Below, one piece after another: positions 51,906 to 61,172 of a stretch of DNA of 64,000 nt. Position numbers and translations under genes: made by a program. The DNA lies in NCBI RefSeq assembly GCF_026248685.1, contig NZ_CP111036.1, positions 1,674,001 to 1,738,000 on the forward strand. Direction: 5' to 3'. The number at the start of each line of letters is the position of its first letter. Position 1 is the stretch's first letter. The DNA is from Haladaptatus caseinilyticus. Its GTDB lineage: Archaea; Halobacteriota; Halobacteria; Halobacteriales; Haladaptataceae. The notes below the pieces were generated by a model. The model did not search any database. It worked only from the letters and a program-made list of their open reading frames with translations, and was not told the DNA's origin.

Positions 51906-53306
51906 ATGGTGGGGAGCGAGTTCGACGACGAGGACCCGAACTTCGGGTACGTCACACCCGAAAACGTGGCACTGTTTACCGACCTCTACGAGTTGACGAT
52001 GCTGCAGGGGTATTACAGAGCGAATCACACCCCCAGGGCGACGTTCAGCCTCTTCTTTCGCGACCTGCCGCCGAATAGAGGCTACGTTCTCACGGCGGGA
52101 TTGGAGCAAGCGATCGCCTCCGTGGAATCCCTCTCGTTCGGCGAGCTGGCACTTTCGTATCTCCGTGACAGGGGATTCGAGGATGAGTTTCTCGACGAAC
52201 TCGCCGATTTCGAGTTCACCGGCGAACTGCGGGCGCTTCCGGAGGGGACGCCGGTGTTTCCGAACGAACCGATTCTGGAGGTGACCGCCCCGATTTTCGA
52301 AGCGCAGCTGTTCGAGACGATTCTGTTGAACCAAGTCGGGTATCAGTGCCTCGTCGCGACGAAGGCGGCACGAATGCGCGAAGCTGTCGAACGCTACGGC
52401 GACGACCAGTCGCTCGTCGATTTCGGCTGTCGGCGATCCCACGGCACCGACGCCGGAATGAAAGCCGCTCGTGCCGCCGTCGTCGGTGGCTTCGACGGCA
52501 CTTCGCTCGTTTCTGCGGGGGAAACGTTCGATATCCCCGTTTATGGCACGATGGCCCACTCGTGGGTTCAGAGCTTCGAAAACGAGCGTGACTCGTTTTC
52601 GACCTTCATCGAACAGTACGGCGATGACCCGATTTTGTTGGTCGATACGTACGACTCCGTCGAGGGGGCTCGAATCGCGATGGACGTCGCTAACGAACAC
52701 GATATCGAGGTCGGCGTGCGCCTCGATTCGGGCGACCTCGCCGTGCTCTCGAACGAAGTCGAAGCGATCGTCGGCGATGCGCCGATCTTCGTCTCCTCGA
52801 GCATGGATGAGTACAAAATCGTCGAATTCTTCGAAAACGGCGGCGTGGCGACCGGGTTTGGTCCCGGTACAGCACTGACGACGAGCGAGGACGCGCCTTC
52901 ACTCGACCTCGTGTACAAACTCACCGAAATCGAACGCGACGGCGAGATGCGCCCGAGCATGAAACTTTCGTCCGGCAAAGTCACCTTCCCCGGCGCGAAG
53001 AGCGTCTATCGAGTCCGGAGCGGAGAGGGTGACGAAACGTACGAAAAGGACGTTCTCGCGCTGCGAAACGAAGACGTTGCTGGAGTAGAAGCGGCAGACG
53101 ACCAGCTGGTGACGGTCTTCGAAAACGGAAATCGAGTGATCGACCTACCGCATCTCGATGCGATTGCGGATCGAGCGGGGGAACGACGCCGAAAACTCCC
53201 TGTGCGATGTCGCGCCCTGCACGAATCGGAGGAGTATTCGGTAGAAATCAGCGACGGACTCCGAGCGTTGACGGACGAATTGCAGGCGGAACTGGCGGCT
53301 GACTAG
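51906..53306 (+). CDS. pncB: Nicotinate phosphoribosyltransferase
   Basis: A 466-residue enzyme of NAD salvage that joins nicotinate to PRPP. Visible hallmarks are FTDLYELTMLQGYYR at the start, DFGCRRSHGTDAGMKAAR and VGGFDGTSLVSAG (the substrate and PRPP loops), and VRLDSGDLAVLS. The phosphate-site GTALTTSED and GAKSVYR also fit. Its 3' end overlaps the tail of otsA by four bases on the opposite strand. Confidence 0.95.
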   Translation: MVGSEFDDEDPNFGYVTPENVALFTDLYELTMLQGYYRANHTPRATFSLFFRDLPPNRGYVLTAGLEQAIASVESLSFGELALSYLRDRGFEDEFLDELADFEFTGELRALPEGTPVFPNEPILEVTAPIFEAQLFETILLNQVGYQCLVATKAARMREAVERYGDDQSLVDFGCRRSHGTDAGMKAARAAVVGGFDGTSLVSAGETFDIPVYGTMAHSWVQSFENERDSFSTFIEQYGDDPILLVDTYDSVEGARIAMDVANEHDIEVGVRLDSGDLAVLSNEVEAIVGDAPIFVSSSMDEYKIVEFFENGGVATGFGPGTALTTSEDAPSLDLVYKLTEIERDGEMRPSMKLSSGKVTFPGAKSVYRVRSGEGDETYEKDVLALRNEDVAGVEAADDQLVTVFENGNRVIDLPHLDAIADRAGERRRKLPVRCRALHESEEYSVEISDGLRALTDELQAELAAD

Positions 53307-54857
53307 ACGTTCTCGCGTTGGGTGAGCATTTCGCTCGCCGAACGAAGTACGTCGCGTTTCCATCGCTCGATATCGTTCGTTTCGACCTGCGCTCGGAGCC
53401 GACGCATTCGGTCCGACCGCTCCGATTGGTCCATCGTTCGTGCCTGTTCGACGGTCGTCGCGAACGCTTCGGTATCGTTCGGGTGAACCGTCAACGCTGA
53501 CTCCCCGAGTTCCTCGTGTGCACCGACGAGTTCGCTCAGTACCAACACACCCGGCTCGGCGATTTGTGAGGCGACGAACTCCTTCGCCACGAGATTCATC
53601 CCGTCCCGGAGCGAGCTTACGAGGCAGATATCGGACTCCCGATACAGTGCGGCCAGCGCCGATTGCGGCAGGTGGTCGTCTATCGAGACGACCGGTTGCC
53701 ACGTCGGCGTTCCGAACCGGTCGTTGATTCGTTCGACCTGTTCCTCGACGTTCGCTTGTACGCGCTGATATTCGTCGATTTGGCTCCGGCTTTCGGTCAC
53801 TTTCTGTACGTACGTGAGTTGCTCCCGACAGCTGGGATACCATTCCCATAGATGTTCGAGCGCGGCGAGTCGCTGTTCGATTCCTTTCGTGTAATCGAGC
53901 CTATCAACGCCGAGAAGGATCCCTCCCTCATTAGGAAGCGGATAGGTCTCTCGGAGAGACCTCCACTGTTCGTCCGCCTCGTCGGACTCGGCGAGCGTCC
54001 GTCGTTCTTCGGTATCGATACCGAGGGGGAATGCCGAGACACGAATCGTCCGACCGTCGTAGTCGATGTGGCCGCGGGTTCGGTCCACGTCGGCGTCGAG
54101 CGTCTGTGCAACGCAGTCGAGGAAGTTCCGACAGTATCGATCGAGATGGAAGCCGAGGAGGTCGTTGGCCAGCAGTCCATCGAGCAGCGCTTCGTACTGC
54201 GGACAGCTCTGGAACACGTCCCACGATGGCCACGGAATATGCCAAAACTGCATGCAGAACGCATCGGACGACTGCTCGCGCACGTATCTCGGTGCGAGCG
54301 CGAAGTGGTAGTCTTGAAACCAAACGACGGCGTTCGACGGATCGGTTCGCTCCACGATCGCGTCCGCGAACTGTCGATTCGTCTCCCGATACTGTCGCCA
54401 GTATCGTGCCTCCTGCGTTACTTTCGCCGTGTCGGAATGACACAGCGGCCACAGCACTTGGTTGCTGTACCCGTAGTAGTAGTTTCGCACCTGTTCGTTG
54501 GTGAGATCGATGCGTTTCAGTTCGTATGATGGGGATTCGGGGGGGGACCCGAACGCAGCCGTTTTCGTCGGTCACTTCGTCGTCCGCGTCGCCGCTTCCC
54601 CACGCAACCCACGTCCCTCCGGTATCCGCCATCATCGGGTCGAGTGCTGACGTGAGACCGCCTGCTGGTCGAGTGACGGTGATCGACCCGTCGTCGTGTT
54701 CGTGCGTGTATGGCTCTCGATTCGATACCAGAACGAAATCACGATTCTCGAAGGAATCGGGCATCGAAGGAGGGAATCCGTTCGCTTCGGAACGAGAATC
54801 CGAAGCGGGTGTATCCGAGTTGCTCACTGTCGTGTTTGTGAGCGAAAGCACAATCAC
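53303..54857 (-). pseudogene. otsA: Trehalose-6-phosphate synthase, single-base frameshift in a C8 tract
   Basis: GT20 enzyme making trehalose 6-phosphate from UDP- or ADP-glucose. The N-terminal frame (from GTG 54857) gives FVLVSNREPY and RPAGGLTSALDP and runs to VRVPP. Eight consecutive C (minus strand; plus-strand G at 54539-54546) then shift the frame; seven C would read VPPESPSYELKRIDLT into the downstream frame, which supplies FWHIPWPSW, GVDRLDYTKGI, and SLRDGMNLVAKEF to the end. All catalytic motifs are intact once corrected. Phase variation, mutation or sequencing error are all possible. A TATA box at 54882-54889 supports the start. Confidence 0.85.
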
Positions 54858-54881
54858 TGCGTGGGTTGCGTTTGCAAGTCG

Positions 54882-54889
54882 ATTTATTA
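54882..54889 (-). promoter_or_regulatory. TATA box of otsA
   Basis: TAATAAAT on the minus strand is centred about 29 bases before the GTG at 54857, consistent with a leaderless otsA message. Confidence 0.5.
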
Positions 54890-54927
54890 CGACCGACCGA
54901 AACGATATTTTCTCCTTTCACGAGGCG

Positions 54928-55440
54928 CTATTCGAACAGTTCGCCGTGGCGTTCCGCGAGGTCGGTATAGGCACCGGAGGAGTAGGCTTCGAAGGTTTCC
55001 TCGGGGTCGATTGCCGTCTCGGCGAGTGGCGTGACCTGTGCCGGTACCCCGCGAACGAACGATTCCGGCGGGATTTCGAACGCTTCCGGTGTCACGGTTC
55101 CCGACGCGACGATGCTTCGTTCTCCAACTCGAACGTCGCTGTTTATCGTCGCGTTGAACCCGACGAGTGCGCCGTCCCTGACTTCCGCGTCGTTGAGGAC
55201 CGCGCCGTGACCGACCATCACCCGGTCGCCGACGACCGAGGCGTGTAGGACGGCGTTGTCCCCGATGTGTGACTCCCGGCCGATTCGCACCGGCGAAATA
55301 TCTCCCCTGCAAACCACGCCGGGCCAAACGCTCGCGTCAGCGTCGATATGCACGTCTCCGACGAGCGTCGTCTCCCGACTGACGTGAGCGTCCTCGTGGA
55401 TGGATGGTTCTTCCCCCTCAAACCCATACGTTCGAGCCAT
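54928..55440 (-). CDS. Gamma-carbonic-anhydrase-like beta-helix protein, one metal ligand missing
   Basis: A 170-residue left-handed beta-helix protein with hexapeptide-like turns. The gamma-CA ligands would be three His: H66 in AVLHAS and H78 in VGHGAVLN are present, but the third, five residues later, is Asn 83. The usual loop between the first and second His is also short. It could bind a different metal, form a hetero-subunit or act as an acyltransferase relative. Start MARTYGFEGEEPSI is used. Confidence 0.85.
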   Translation of the reverse strand: MARTYGFEGEEPSIHEDAHVSRETTLVGDVHIDADASVWPGVVCRGDISPVRIGRESHIGDNAVLHASVVGDRVMVGHGAVLNDAEVRDGALVGFNATINSDVRVGERSIVASGTVTPEAFEIPPESFVRGVPAQVTPLAETAIDPEETFEAYSSGAYTDLAERHGELFE

Positions 55441-55516
55441 AGCTCTGACACGACGTTTTCGGACAAAGCTCTGGCGGGGGTAGCTTTTACTGGACGAACG
55501 TCGTGTCTCTACAGCG

Positions 55517-55687
55517 ATGTACAAAGCACAGCTTTCCGACGGCGAACAGATACGGTGCGACGACTACGAGATGGAGGAAGTCGGTGTCAGATTGTTCGAC
55601 GAGGACGGCGACTTTCTCGCATTCGTTCCGTTTGCCCATCTCTTGTGGGTCGGTCGCGTCGACGAAGCGGGACGAACACTCTGGTAG
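55517..55687 (+). CDS. 56-residue conserved haloarchaeal protein
   Basis: A very short protein beginning MYKAQLSDGEQIRCDDYEME and ending in LWVGRVDEAGRTLW. It has a beta-rich pattern with aromatic ends and no catalytic motif. Codon bias and a TTTTACTG box about 27 bases before the ATG support it. Divergent from the carbonic-anhydrase-like gene. Function unknown. Confidence 0.6.
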   Translation: MYKAQLSDGEQIRCDDYEMEEVGVRLFDEDGDFLAFVPFAHLLWVGRVDEAGRTLW

Positions 55688-55718
55688 TCGCCTGACTTTT
55701 CCCCTTTGTTCGCACTGA

Positions 55719-56576
55719 CTACTCGCCCCAGTCGTGCGTCCGGAGATAGTCCTCGAACGTCGTGAAATCGACCCCGTGATTCGTTCGTAGCTTCGCGATG
55801 TCGATGGGTGCCTCGTTTCGATTGAACCACCGATACATCGAAGCGTACCCTTTGCCTGCCCGTTCTTCGACCGCTTCGATCGGAATGTGGTCGGTCATCA
55901 CGTCGATGCCGATGCTCGCCGACAGTCGAATCGCCATCGCCGACATCGTGAGTTCGTCGCCCGCGAGGTCGAACGTCTTCCCGACGTGCCGGTTTCGGTC
56001 GTGGAACGCTTCCGCGACGAACGCGCCGATGTCGTCCACATCGATCATGTAGAGCGGGACGCGGGGTTCGAGCGCCATCGCGAGCGTCTCGTTCATGATA
56101 TCGTCGCGCATTCGTTCTATGTTCTGCATGAAAAACACCGGCCGAACGATGGTGAGCGACAGGTCGAGATTAGCCAATCGTCGCTCGATGGTGTGTTTGG
56201 AGTCGAAAAACGGGACGCCGCTGTCCGCGTCCGCACCCCACACCGAACTGAAGACGAACTGATCGACTCCGTGTTCCGCGGCCGCTTCGCCGAGGTTCGT
56301 TCCCTGTTCGACTTCCGCGTCGGGTCCCTCCACCCACGTCGTCACGCCGTACACCGCGTCCACGTCTCCCTCCCGAACCGCGTCGTGAAGCGACTCCTTA
56401 TCGCGAAGGTCGCCCTCGACGAGCGTCGCGCCCAACTCGTCCAGTTCGCGCGCCGGGTCGCTGTGCTCGTCCCGCGTCAGTGCGTGAACTTCGATACCGC
56501 GCTCCAAGAGGTGTCTCGTGACTGCCCCTCCTTGTTGTCCCGTTGCCCCCACCACAAGCACTCGCTCCGGTAGCAT
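55719..56576 (-). CDS. NmrA-family atypical short-chain dehydrogenase
   Basis: A 285-residue Rossmann protein with VLVVGATGQQGGAVTRHLLERG (dinucleotide motif), GDLRDKESLHDAVREGDVDAV and VRPVFFMQNIE typical of NmrA/HSCARG. Members sense the NADP(H) ratio or reduce unknown substrates. The usual Ser-Tyr-Lys catalytic triad is not evident, which favours a sensor role. It is divergent from the RuBisCO gene. Confidence 0.85.
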   Translation of the reverse strand: MLPERVLVVGATGQQGGAVTRHLLERGIEVHALTRDEHSDPARELDELGATLVEGDLRDKESLHDAVREGDVDAVYGVTTWVEGPDAEVEQGTNLGEAAAEHGVDQFVFSSVWGADADSGVPFFDSKHTIERRLANLDLSLTIVRPVFFMQNIERMRDDIMNETLAMALEPRVPLYMIDVDDIGAFVAEAFHDRNRHVGKTFDLAGDELTMSAMAIRLSASIGIDVMTDHIPIEAVEERAGKGYASMYRWFNRNEAPIDIAKLRTNHGVDFTTFEDYLRTHDWGE

Positions 56577-56652
56577 AACGAAGGGAGAACGACGGGAACA
56601 TTCTTAGCTGTTCTCGCCCCGGTAGTCTCCACCTTCCAGCAAAAACTGGCGG

Positions 56653-56668
56653 TCGGTTTTTTAACCGA
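56653..56668. promoter_or_regulatory. Inverted repeat TCGGTT-TTTT-AACCGA before rbcL
   Basis: Two six-base arms around four T, centred 28 bases upstream of the RuBisCO ATG, exactly where the TATA box should be. The T-rich core probably serves as TATA and the symmetry may add an operator. Confidence 0.45.
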
Positions 56669-56688
56669 TGACGATGAAGTAACAGGTT

Positions 56689-57936
56689 ATGCCGGGAATC
56701 ACATACGAAGACTTCCTGAACCTGGACTACACCCCCGCCGACACCGAACTCGTCTGCACCTTCCACATCGACCCCGCCAAGGACATGGATATGGAGGCCG
56801 CCGCGTCACGCGTTGCCAGCGAGAGTTCCAACGGAACGTGGGCGGAACTACAGGTCGAAGGTGGTATCACCGATCTGAGCGCCACGACCTTCGACATCGA
56901 CGGGAACACGATTCGAGTCGCTTACCCCGACGAACTGTTCGAGGACGGCAACATGGCCCAGGTGCTCTCGTGCATCGCGGGCAACATCATGGGGATGAAG
57001 GCGGTGGACCGCATCCGTCTGCTCGATTGTGCGTGGCCCGAACCCCTCACAACGTCGTTCCCCGGTCCGCAGTTCGGAAGCGACGTGCGAAACGATATTT
57101 TCGACGCGGGTGACCGACCCATCACCGCGACGGTGCCGAAACCGAAAGTCGGTCTCTCGACGGACCAGCACGCGAAAATCGGCTACGAGGCGTGGCTGGG
57201 CGGCCTCGACCTCCTCAAGGACGACGAGAACCTGACCGACCAAGCGTTCAATCCGTTCCAGGACCGTCTCACGGAGAGCCTCTCCTACCGCGACGATGCA
57301 CAGGACGAAACGGGGGAGAAAAAGAGCTACCTGATCAACATCACTGCCGACGCGAACACCATGCTCGAACGCGCCGACATGGTGGCCGAACAGGGCTGTG
57401 AATACGTGATGGTGGACGTGGTCACGACCGGGTGGGCCGCCGTGCAAGCCGTCCGCGAACGCTGTGAGGAACTCGGCCTCGCGATTCACGCCCATCGCGC
57501 GATGCACGCCGCGTTCGACCGTCTCGAAGACCACGGCGTCTCGATGCGCGTTCTCGCACAGATCACCCGACTCTGCGGTGCTGACCAGCTTCACACGGGT
57601 ACCGCAGACCTCGGCAAACTCGCAAACGAGGACACGGAAGGCATCAACGAGTGGCTCTACTCCGACCTCTACGGCATGAACGACGTGCTCCCCGTCGCCT
57701 CCGGCGGCCTCCACCCCGGACTCGTCCCCGAACTCATCGAGCGCGAGGGGACGAACATCGCCATTCAGGCGGGTGGCGGCGTCCACGGTCACCCCGACGG
57801 AACCCGAGCAGGTGCAGCGGCCCTCCGGCAAGCGGTCGATGCTTCGGTCGCAGCCATCCCCATCCAGGAGTACGCCGAAGACCACCCCGAACTGAAAACC
57901 GCGCTGGACAAGTGGGGAACTGAAACGCCACGATAG
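56689..57936 (+). CDS. rbcL: Type III ribulose-1,5-bisphosphate carboxylase
   Basis: A 415-residue archaeal (form III) RuBisCO. ATVPKPKVGLST carries the catalytic Lys, GGLDLLKDDENLTD the carbamylated Lys and metal acids, HAHRAMHAAF the phosphate-side His and Arg, and SGGLHPG the second phosphate site. The loop around GTADLGKL replaces the bacterial GTVVGKL. In archaea it consumes RuBP made from AMP, cytidine or uridine and returns two 3-phosphoglycerates to central carbon metabolism rather than fixing CO2 for growth. No AMP phosphorylase or R15P isomerase is in this window. Confidence 0.95.
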   Translation: MPGITYEDFLNLDYTPADTELVCTFHIDPAKDMDMEAAASRVASESSNGTWAELQVEGGITDLSATTFDIDGNTIRVAYPDELFEDGNMAQVLSCIAGNIMGMKAVDRIRLLDCAWPEPLTTSFPGPQFGSDVRNDIFDAGDRPITATVPKPKVGLSTDQHAKIGYEAWLGGLDLLKDDENLTDQAFNPFQDRLTESLSYRDDAQDETGEKKSYLINITADANTMLERADMVAEQGCEYVMVDVVTTGWAAVQAVRERCEELGLAIHAHRAMHAAFDRLEDHGVSMRVLAQITRLCGADQLHTGTADLGKLANEDTEGINEWLYSDLYGMNDVLPVASGGLHPGLVPELIEREGTNIAIQAGGGVHGHPDGTRAGAAALRQAVDASVAAIPIQEYAEDHPELKTALDKWGTETPR

Positions 57937-58042
57937 AATTCTCGGCCCCCAAATCGAATACAAACGTGGCGTATGTCGTGCTTTCGAACAGTACGCTGAT
58001 TCGCCGGTAGTAGTTGGTTCGGAGCGTGGAGTGACGGAACCC

Positions 58043-58080
58043 TCACGCGATCGTGATGCGGTCGCATCACGATCGCGTGA
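58043..58080. repeat. Hairpin with 17-bp perfect arms
   Basis: TCACGCGATCGTGATGC, a four-base GGTC loop, then the exact complement. It lies between the convergent ends of rbcL and the thermosome gene and could stop transcription from both sides, although there is no T-run directly beside it. Confidence 0.8.
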
Positions 58081-58103
58081 CGTGAATTAGGCGACACCTG
58101 TTT

Positions 58104-59744
58104 TCACATCGCACCGCCCATTCCGCCCATGCCACCCATCCCGCCCATTTCGGGTTCCTCTTCGTCGCCACTCTTGCCGAGGTCACCCGCCGAAATCACA
58201 TCGTCGATACGGAGGAGGAGTTCCGCGGCATCCGTCGCGCTCTCGATGGCTTGGGTTTTCACGCGGAGCGGTTCGGCCACGCCAGCGTCGAGCATGTCGG
58301 CCACCTCCCCGGTTTCGGCGTCGAGGCCTGCGCTTTCCTCTCCCGCGTCGTGCCTGCTTCGGAGGTCGGTCAGAGCGTCGATCGGGCTGACGCCCGCGTT
58401 CTCCGCGAGGGTGCGTGGGATTGCCTCCATCGCGTCGGCGAAGGCTTCGACGGCGAGTTGCTCCCGACCACCGACGCCGTCGGCGTAGTCGCGGATGGCG
58501 AGCGCGAGTTCCGTTTCCGGCGCGCCACCGCCCGGCAGGAGTTGTCCATCGAGCAAGGTGACTCGAACGACTCCAAGACTGTCGTCAACCGCTCGTTCGA
58601 CCTCTTCGACGACGTGCTCCGTTCCGCCGCGCAAAAGCAACGTGACGCTTTTCGGGTTGTCACATTCCTCGACGAAAATCATCGTATCACCTGCCACGTC
58701 ACGCTCGCTGACCAACCCCGCTTCGCCGAGGTCTGCGGGGTCGATGTCGTCCAGACTGGAAACGACTCTGCCGTCCGTTGCACGAGCGAGGTGTTTCATG
58801 TCCGTAGCTTTCGTTCGACGGACGGCGAGGATACCCTCCCGTGCGAGACGGTCCTGTGCCATGTCGTCGATCCCTTTCTGGCAGAAGACGACGTTCGCAC
58901 CGCTGTCGGCGATCCTATCGACCATCTCCCGGAGTTGGTTTTCCTCGCGCTCGATGAACGTCGTCAACTGGTCGGGGTCGGTGACGCTCACGGCCGTGTC
59001 CGCCTCCGTTTCGCGCACCTCGATCGGCGTGTCGATGAGCGCGATGCTCGCATCCTCGACGTGCCAGGGCATGTTGTCGTCGGCGCGCTCTTTGTCCACG
59101 ACGACTCCTTCCACGAGTTCCGAGTCGGAAATCCCGCCCCCGACGACGGTTTCGACGGAGACGTTCGATAAGTCGATAGCGTCCTCGTCTTTGACCGCGC
59201 GCACCGCCGTTACGACGAGTTCCGAAAGCGCTCCCTTTGCTGCTTCTGCACCCTTGCCGGTCATCGCGGTCCGTGCGATCGCCGTCAGCAGGCCCGCCTC
59301 CTCGACCGGATGGGATTTCGATTCGAGCACGCGGTGGGCCTCCTCGCTGGCGAGCCGATAGCCGTGAGCGACGACCGTCGGATGAACGCCCTGTTCTAGC
59401 AGGGTTTCCGCACGCTTCAACAATTCCCCGGCGAGGATTACCGCGCTGGTCGTCCCATCTCCGGTTTCGTCCTCCTGTGTCTCGGCCACCTCGACCACCA
59501 TGGTCGCCGCCGGATGCTCGATGTCCATCTGTTTGAGGATGGTAACGCCGTCGTTCGTAATGACCACGTCACCCATCGAATCGACGAGCATCTTATCCAT
59601 TCCCCGCGGGCCGAGCGTGGTTCGTACCGCCTCCGCCACGGCTTTCGCCGCGGTGACGTTCGTCTCGCGGGCGTCCCGCCCGCTGGTTCGCTGTGCGTCC
59701 TCTCCCAGTATCAGAATCGGTCCGCTCTGCATTCTGTTTGCCAT
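58104..59744 (-). CDS. ths: Thermosome subunit (group II chaperonin)
   Basis: A 546-residue CCT/thermosome subunit. [15 protein letters not shown] and [14 protein letters not shown] are nucleotide-binding segments; [12 protein letters not shown] is the conserved hydrolysis loop. The C-terminus is a run of GGM repeats that line the central cavity. Haloarchaea usually have two or three of these subunits; which one this is cannot be told from this sequence alone. The gene is divergent from the AIR-synthase-like gene. Confidence 0.96.
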   Translation of the reverse strand: MANRMQSGPILILGEDAQRTSGRDARETNVTAAKAVAEAVRTTLGPRGMDKMLVDSMGDVVITNDGVTILKQMDIEHPAATMVVEVAETQEDETGDGTTSAVILAGELLKRAETLLEQGVHPTVVAHGYRLASEEAHRVLESKSHPVEEAGLLTAIARTAMTGKGAEAAKGALSELVVTAVRAVKDEDAIDLSNVSVETVVGGGISDSELVEGVVVDKERADDNMPWHVEDASIALIDTPIEVRETEADTAVSVTDPDQLTTFIEREENQLREMVDRIADSGANVVFCQKGIDDMAQDRLAREGILAVRRTKATDMKHLARATDGRVVSSLDDIDPADLGEAGLVSERDVAGDTMIFVEECDNPKSVTLLLRGGTEHVVEEVERAVDDSLGVVRVTLLDGQLLPGGGAPETELALAIRDYADGVGGREQLAVEAFADAMEAIPRTLAENAGVSPIDALTDLRSRHDAGEESAGLDAETGEVADMLDAGVAEPLRVKTQAIESATDAAELLLRIDDVISAGDLGKSGDEEEPEMGGMGGMGGMGGAM

Positions 59745-59868
59745 GGTACCCCCAACCGAGGTACGCGAGCATCCACAAAAGAACTATCCCGATACGTCGT
59801 CCGGTAGTTGGTTTCGTTCCATCATCGTGGCGAAACGCACATCCCCTCCCCACGAGAATTTGCGGACA

Positions 59869-60816
59869 ATGATAGGCAAACTCGACCCGGAAGACCTCGC
59901 GTTGGTCGTCTCGCGCACGGGTGCACGAGACGAGGACGTGGTTGTCGGTCCCGGATATGGCGAGGACGCCGCCGAAATTCGAGTCGGTGACCAGTCACTC
60001 GTGGTCAGTTCCGACCCGCTTTCGCTGGCCCGTGAGCGACTCGGAACGCTGGCGGTCAACGTCGCCTGCAACGACGTGGCCGCCTCCGGCGCGGACCCAC
60101 GCTGGTTGACCAACGTCGTCTTTCTGCCCGACGACGACCCTGAAACTCTCGATGTGGTAACGCAGCAGATAGATGATGCAGCGAGCGAGTTGGGCGTGGC
60201 CATCGTCGGCGGACACTCCGAATACGCACCCGACCTCTCACGGCCGATGGTGACGATGACCTGCATGGGCCTCACCGACGAGTTCGTTCCGACCGGCGGA
60301 GCGACACCGGGCGACAAACTCGTGTTGACGAAGGGGGCAGGAATCGAGGGAACAGCAATCCTTGCCACCGACTTCAGCGACGATGTCGGTCCCAACGCCG
60401 AACGAGGCGAATCGTTTTTCGAGGAAATCAGCGTGGTCGAAGACGCTCGTGTTTGTCGGGAGTACGCCACCTCTATGCACGATCCGACCGAGGGCGGTGT
60501 GGTCACGGGACTGCTCGAGATGGCCGAAGCCTCGGATGTGCGTCTGGAAGTCTCGCGCGAGGACGTTCCAATTCGGGACGTAACCCGTGAGTTCTGTGGA
60601 GCCATGAACGTGGACCCGTTGCGAATTTTTGGGTCGGGAGCGCTGCTCGCGGCAGTGCCGGAAAACGACGTTTCAAGAGTTCTCTCCGACCTTCGAGACG
60701 CGGGAATTTCGGCGGACGAGATCGGGCAGGTAAGCGCAGGTGACGGCGAACTCCGCTTGGATGGAGAACGTATTTCGGATCCGCCTCGGGACGACCTATA
60801 CCACCTTTGGGAATAG
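59869..60816 (+). CDS. AIR synthase/HypE-family protein
   Basis: A 315-residue PurM-like enzyme with [21 protein letters not shown] at the N-terminus, [31 protein letters not shown] and, in the second half, [16 protein letters not shown]. These are shared by AIR synthase, HypE, ThiL and SelD. Without hyp genes or a C-terminal Cys, hydrogenase maturation is unlikely; a role in another ATP-dependent amide or phosphate chemistry is possible. The ATG gives [15 protein letters not shown], typical of archaeal HypE-like members. Confidence 0.85.
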   Translation: MIGKLDPEDLALVVSRTGARDEDVVVGPGYGEDAAEIRVGDQSLVVSSDPLSLARERLGTLAVNVACNDVAASGADPRWLTNVVFLPDDDPETLDVVTQQIDDAASELGVAIVGGHSEYAPDLSRPMVTMTCMGLTDEFVPTGGATPGDKLVLTKGAGIEGTAILATDFSDDVGPNAERGESFFEEISVVEDARVCREYATSMHDPTEGGVVTGLLEMAEASDVRLEVSREDVPIRDVTREFCGAMNVDPLRIFGSGALLAAVPENDVSRVLSDLRDAGISADEIGQVSAGDGELRLDGERISDPPRDDLYHLWE

Positions 60817-61172
60817 TGACACCGCGGTGAATTTCGTCGAAGCGTCTCGGACGCCCGCTTGCGGTTTCTGCGAAACAGTGTATTTTCGCCGCTTCGCCGA
60901 CGCGTGTCATATCGCGTGAGTAGCTTTCCGTATGTTGCACCTGCGAGCATCGCACGAGCAGTGAGCGTGAGCGAACCGCGAATCACATTCCTTGCGGGCG
61001 GGGAGGAATGTGGTCCTCGGCGAATGTGATGGTTGGTGCCGACAGTAGCTCGCAACGAGGATGAAACGGTCCGAATACCGGGAAATCCCCGACAGGCATC
61101 GTTCTCACTACCGTTTTCCCTCCATCCACGAGGCCCCAAACGCTAACCAAACCCTCGTCGTCCACACTTCAG
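60817..61172. other. 356-base gap with two mutually exclusive hairpins
   Basis: No gene supported. ATCACATTCCT at 60982-60992 can pair either with AGGAATGTG at 61004-61012 or with GAATGTGAT at 61022-61030, but not with both. The pair lies about 140 bases before gfo6. Near 60907-60920 there is also a CGTGTCATATCGCG box. Confidence 0.5.
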
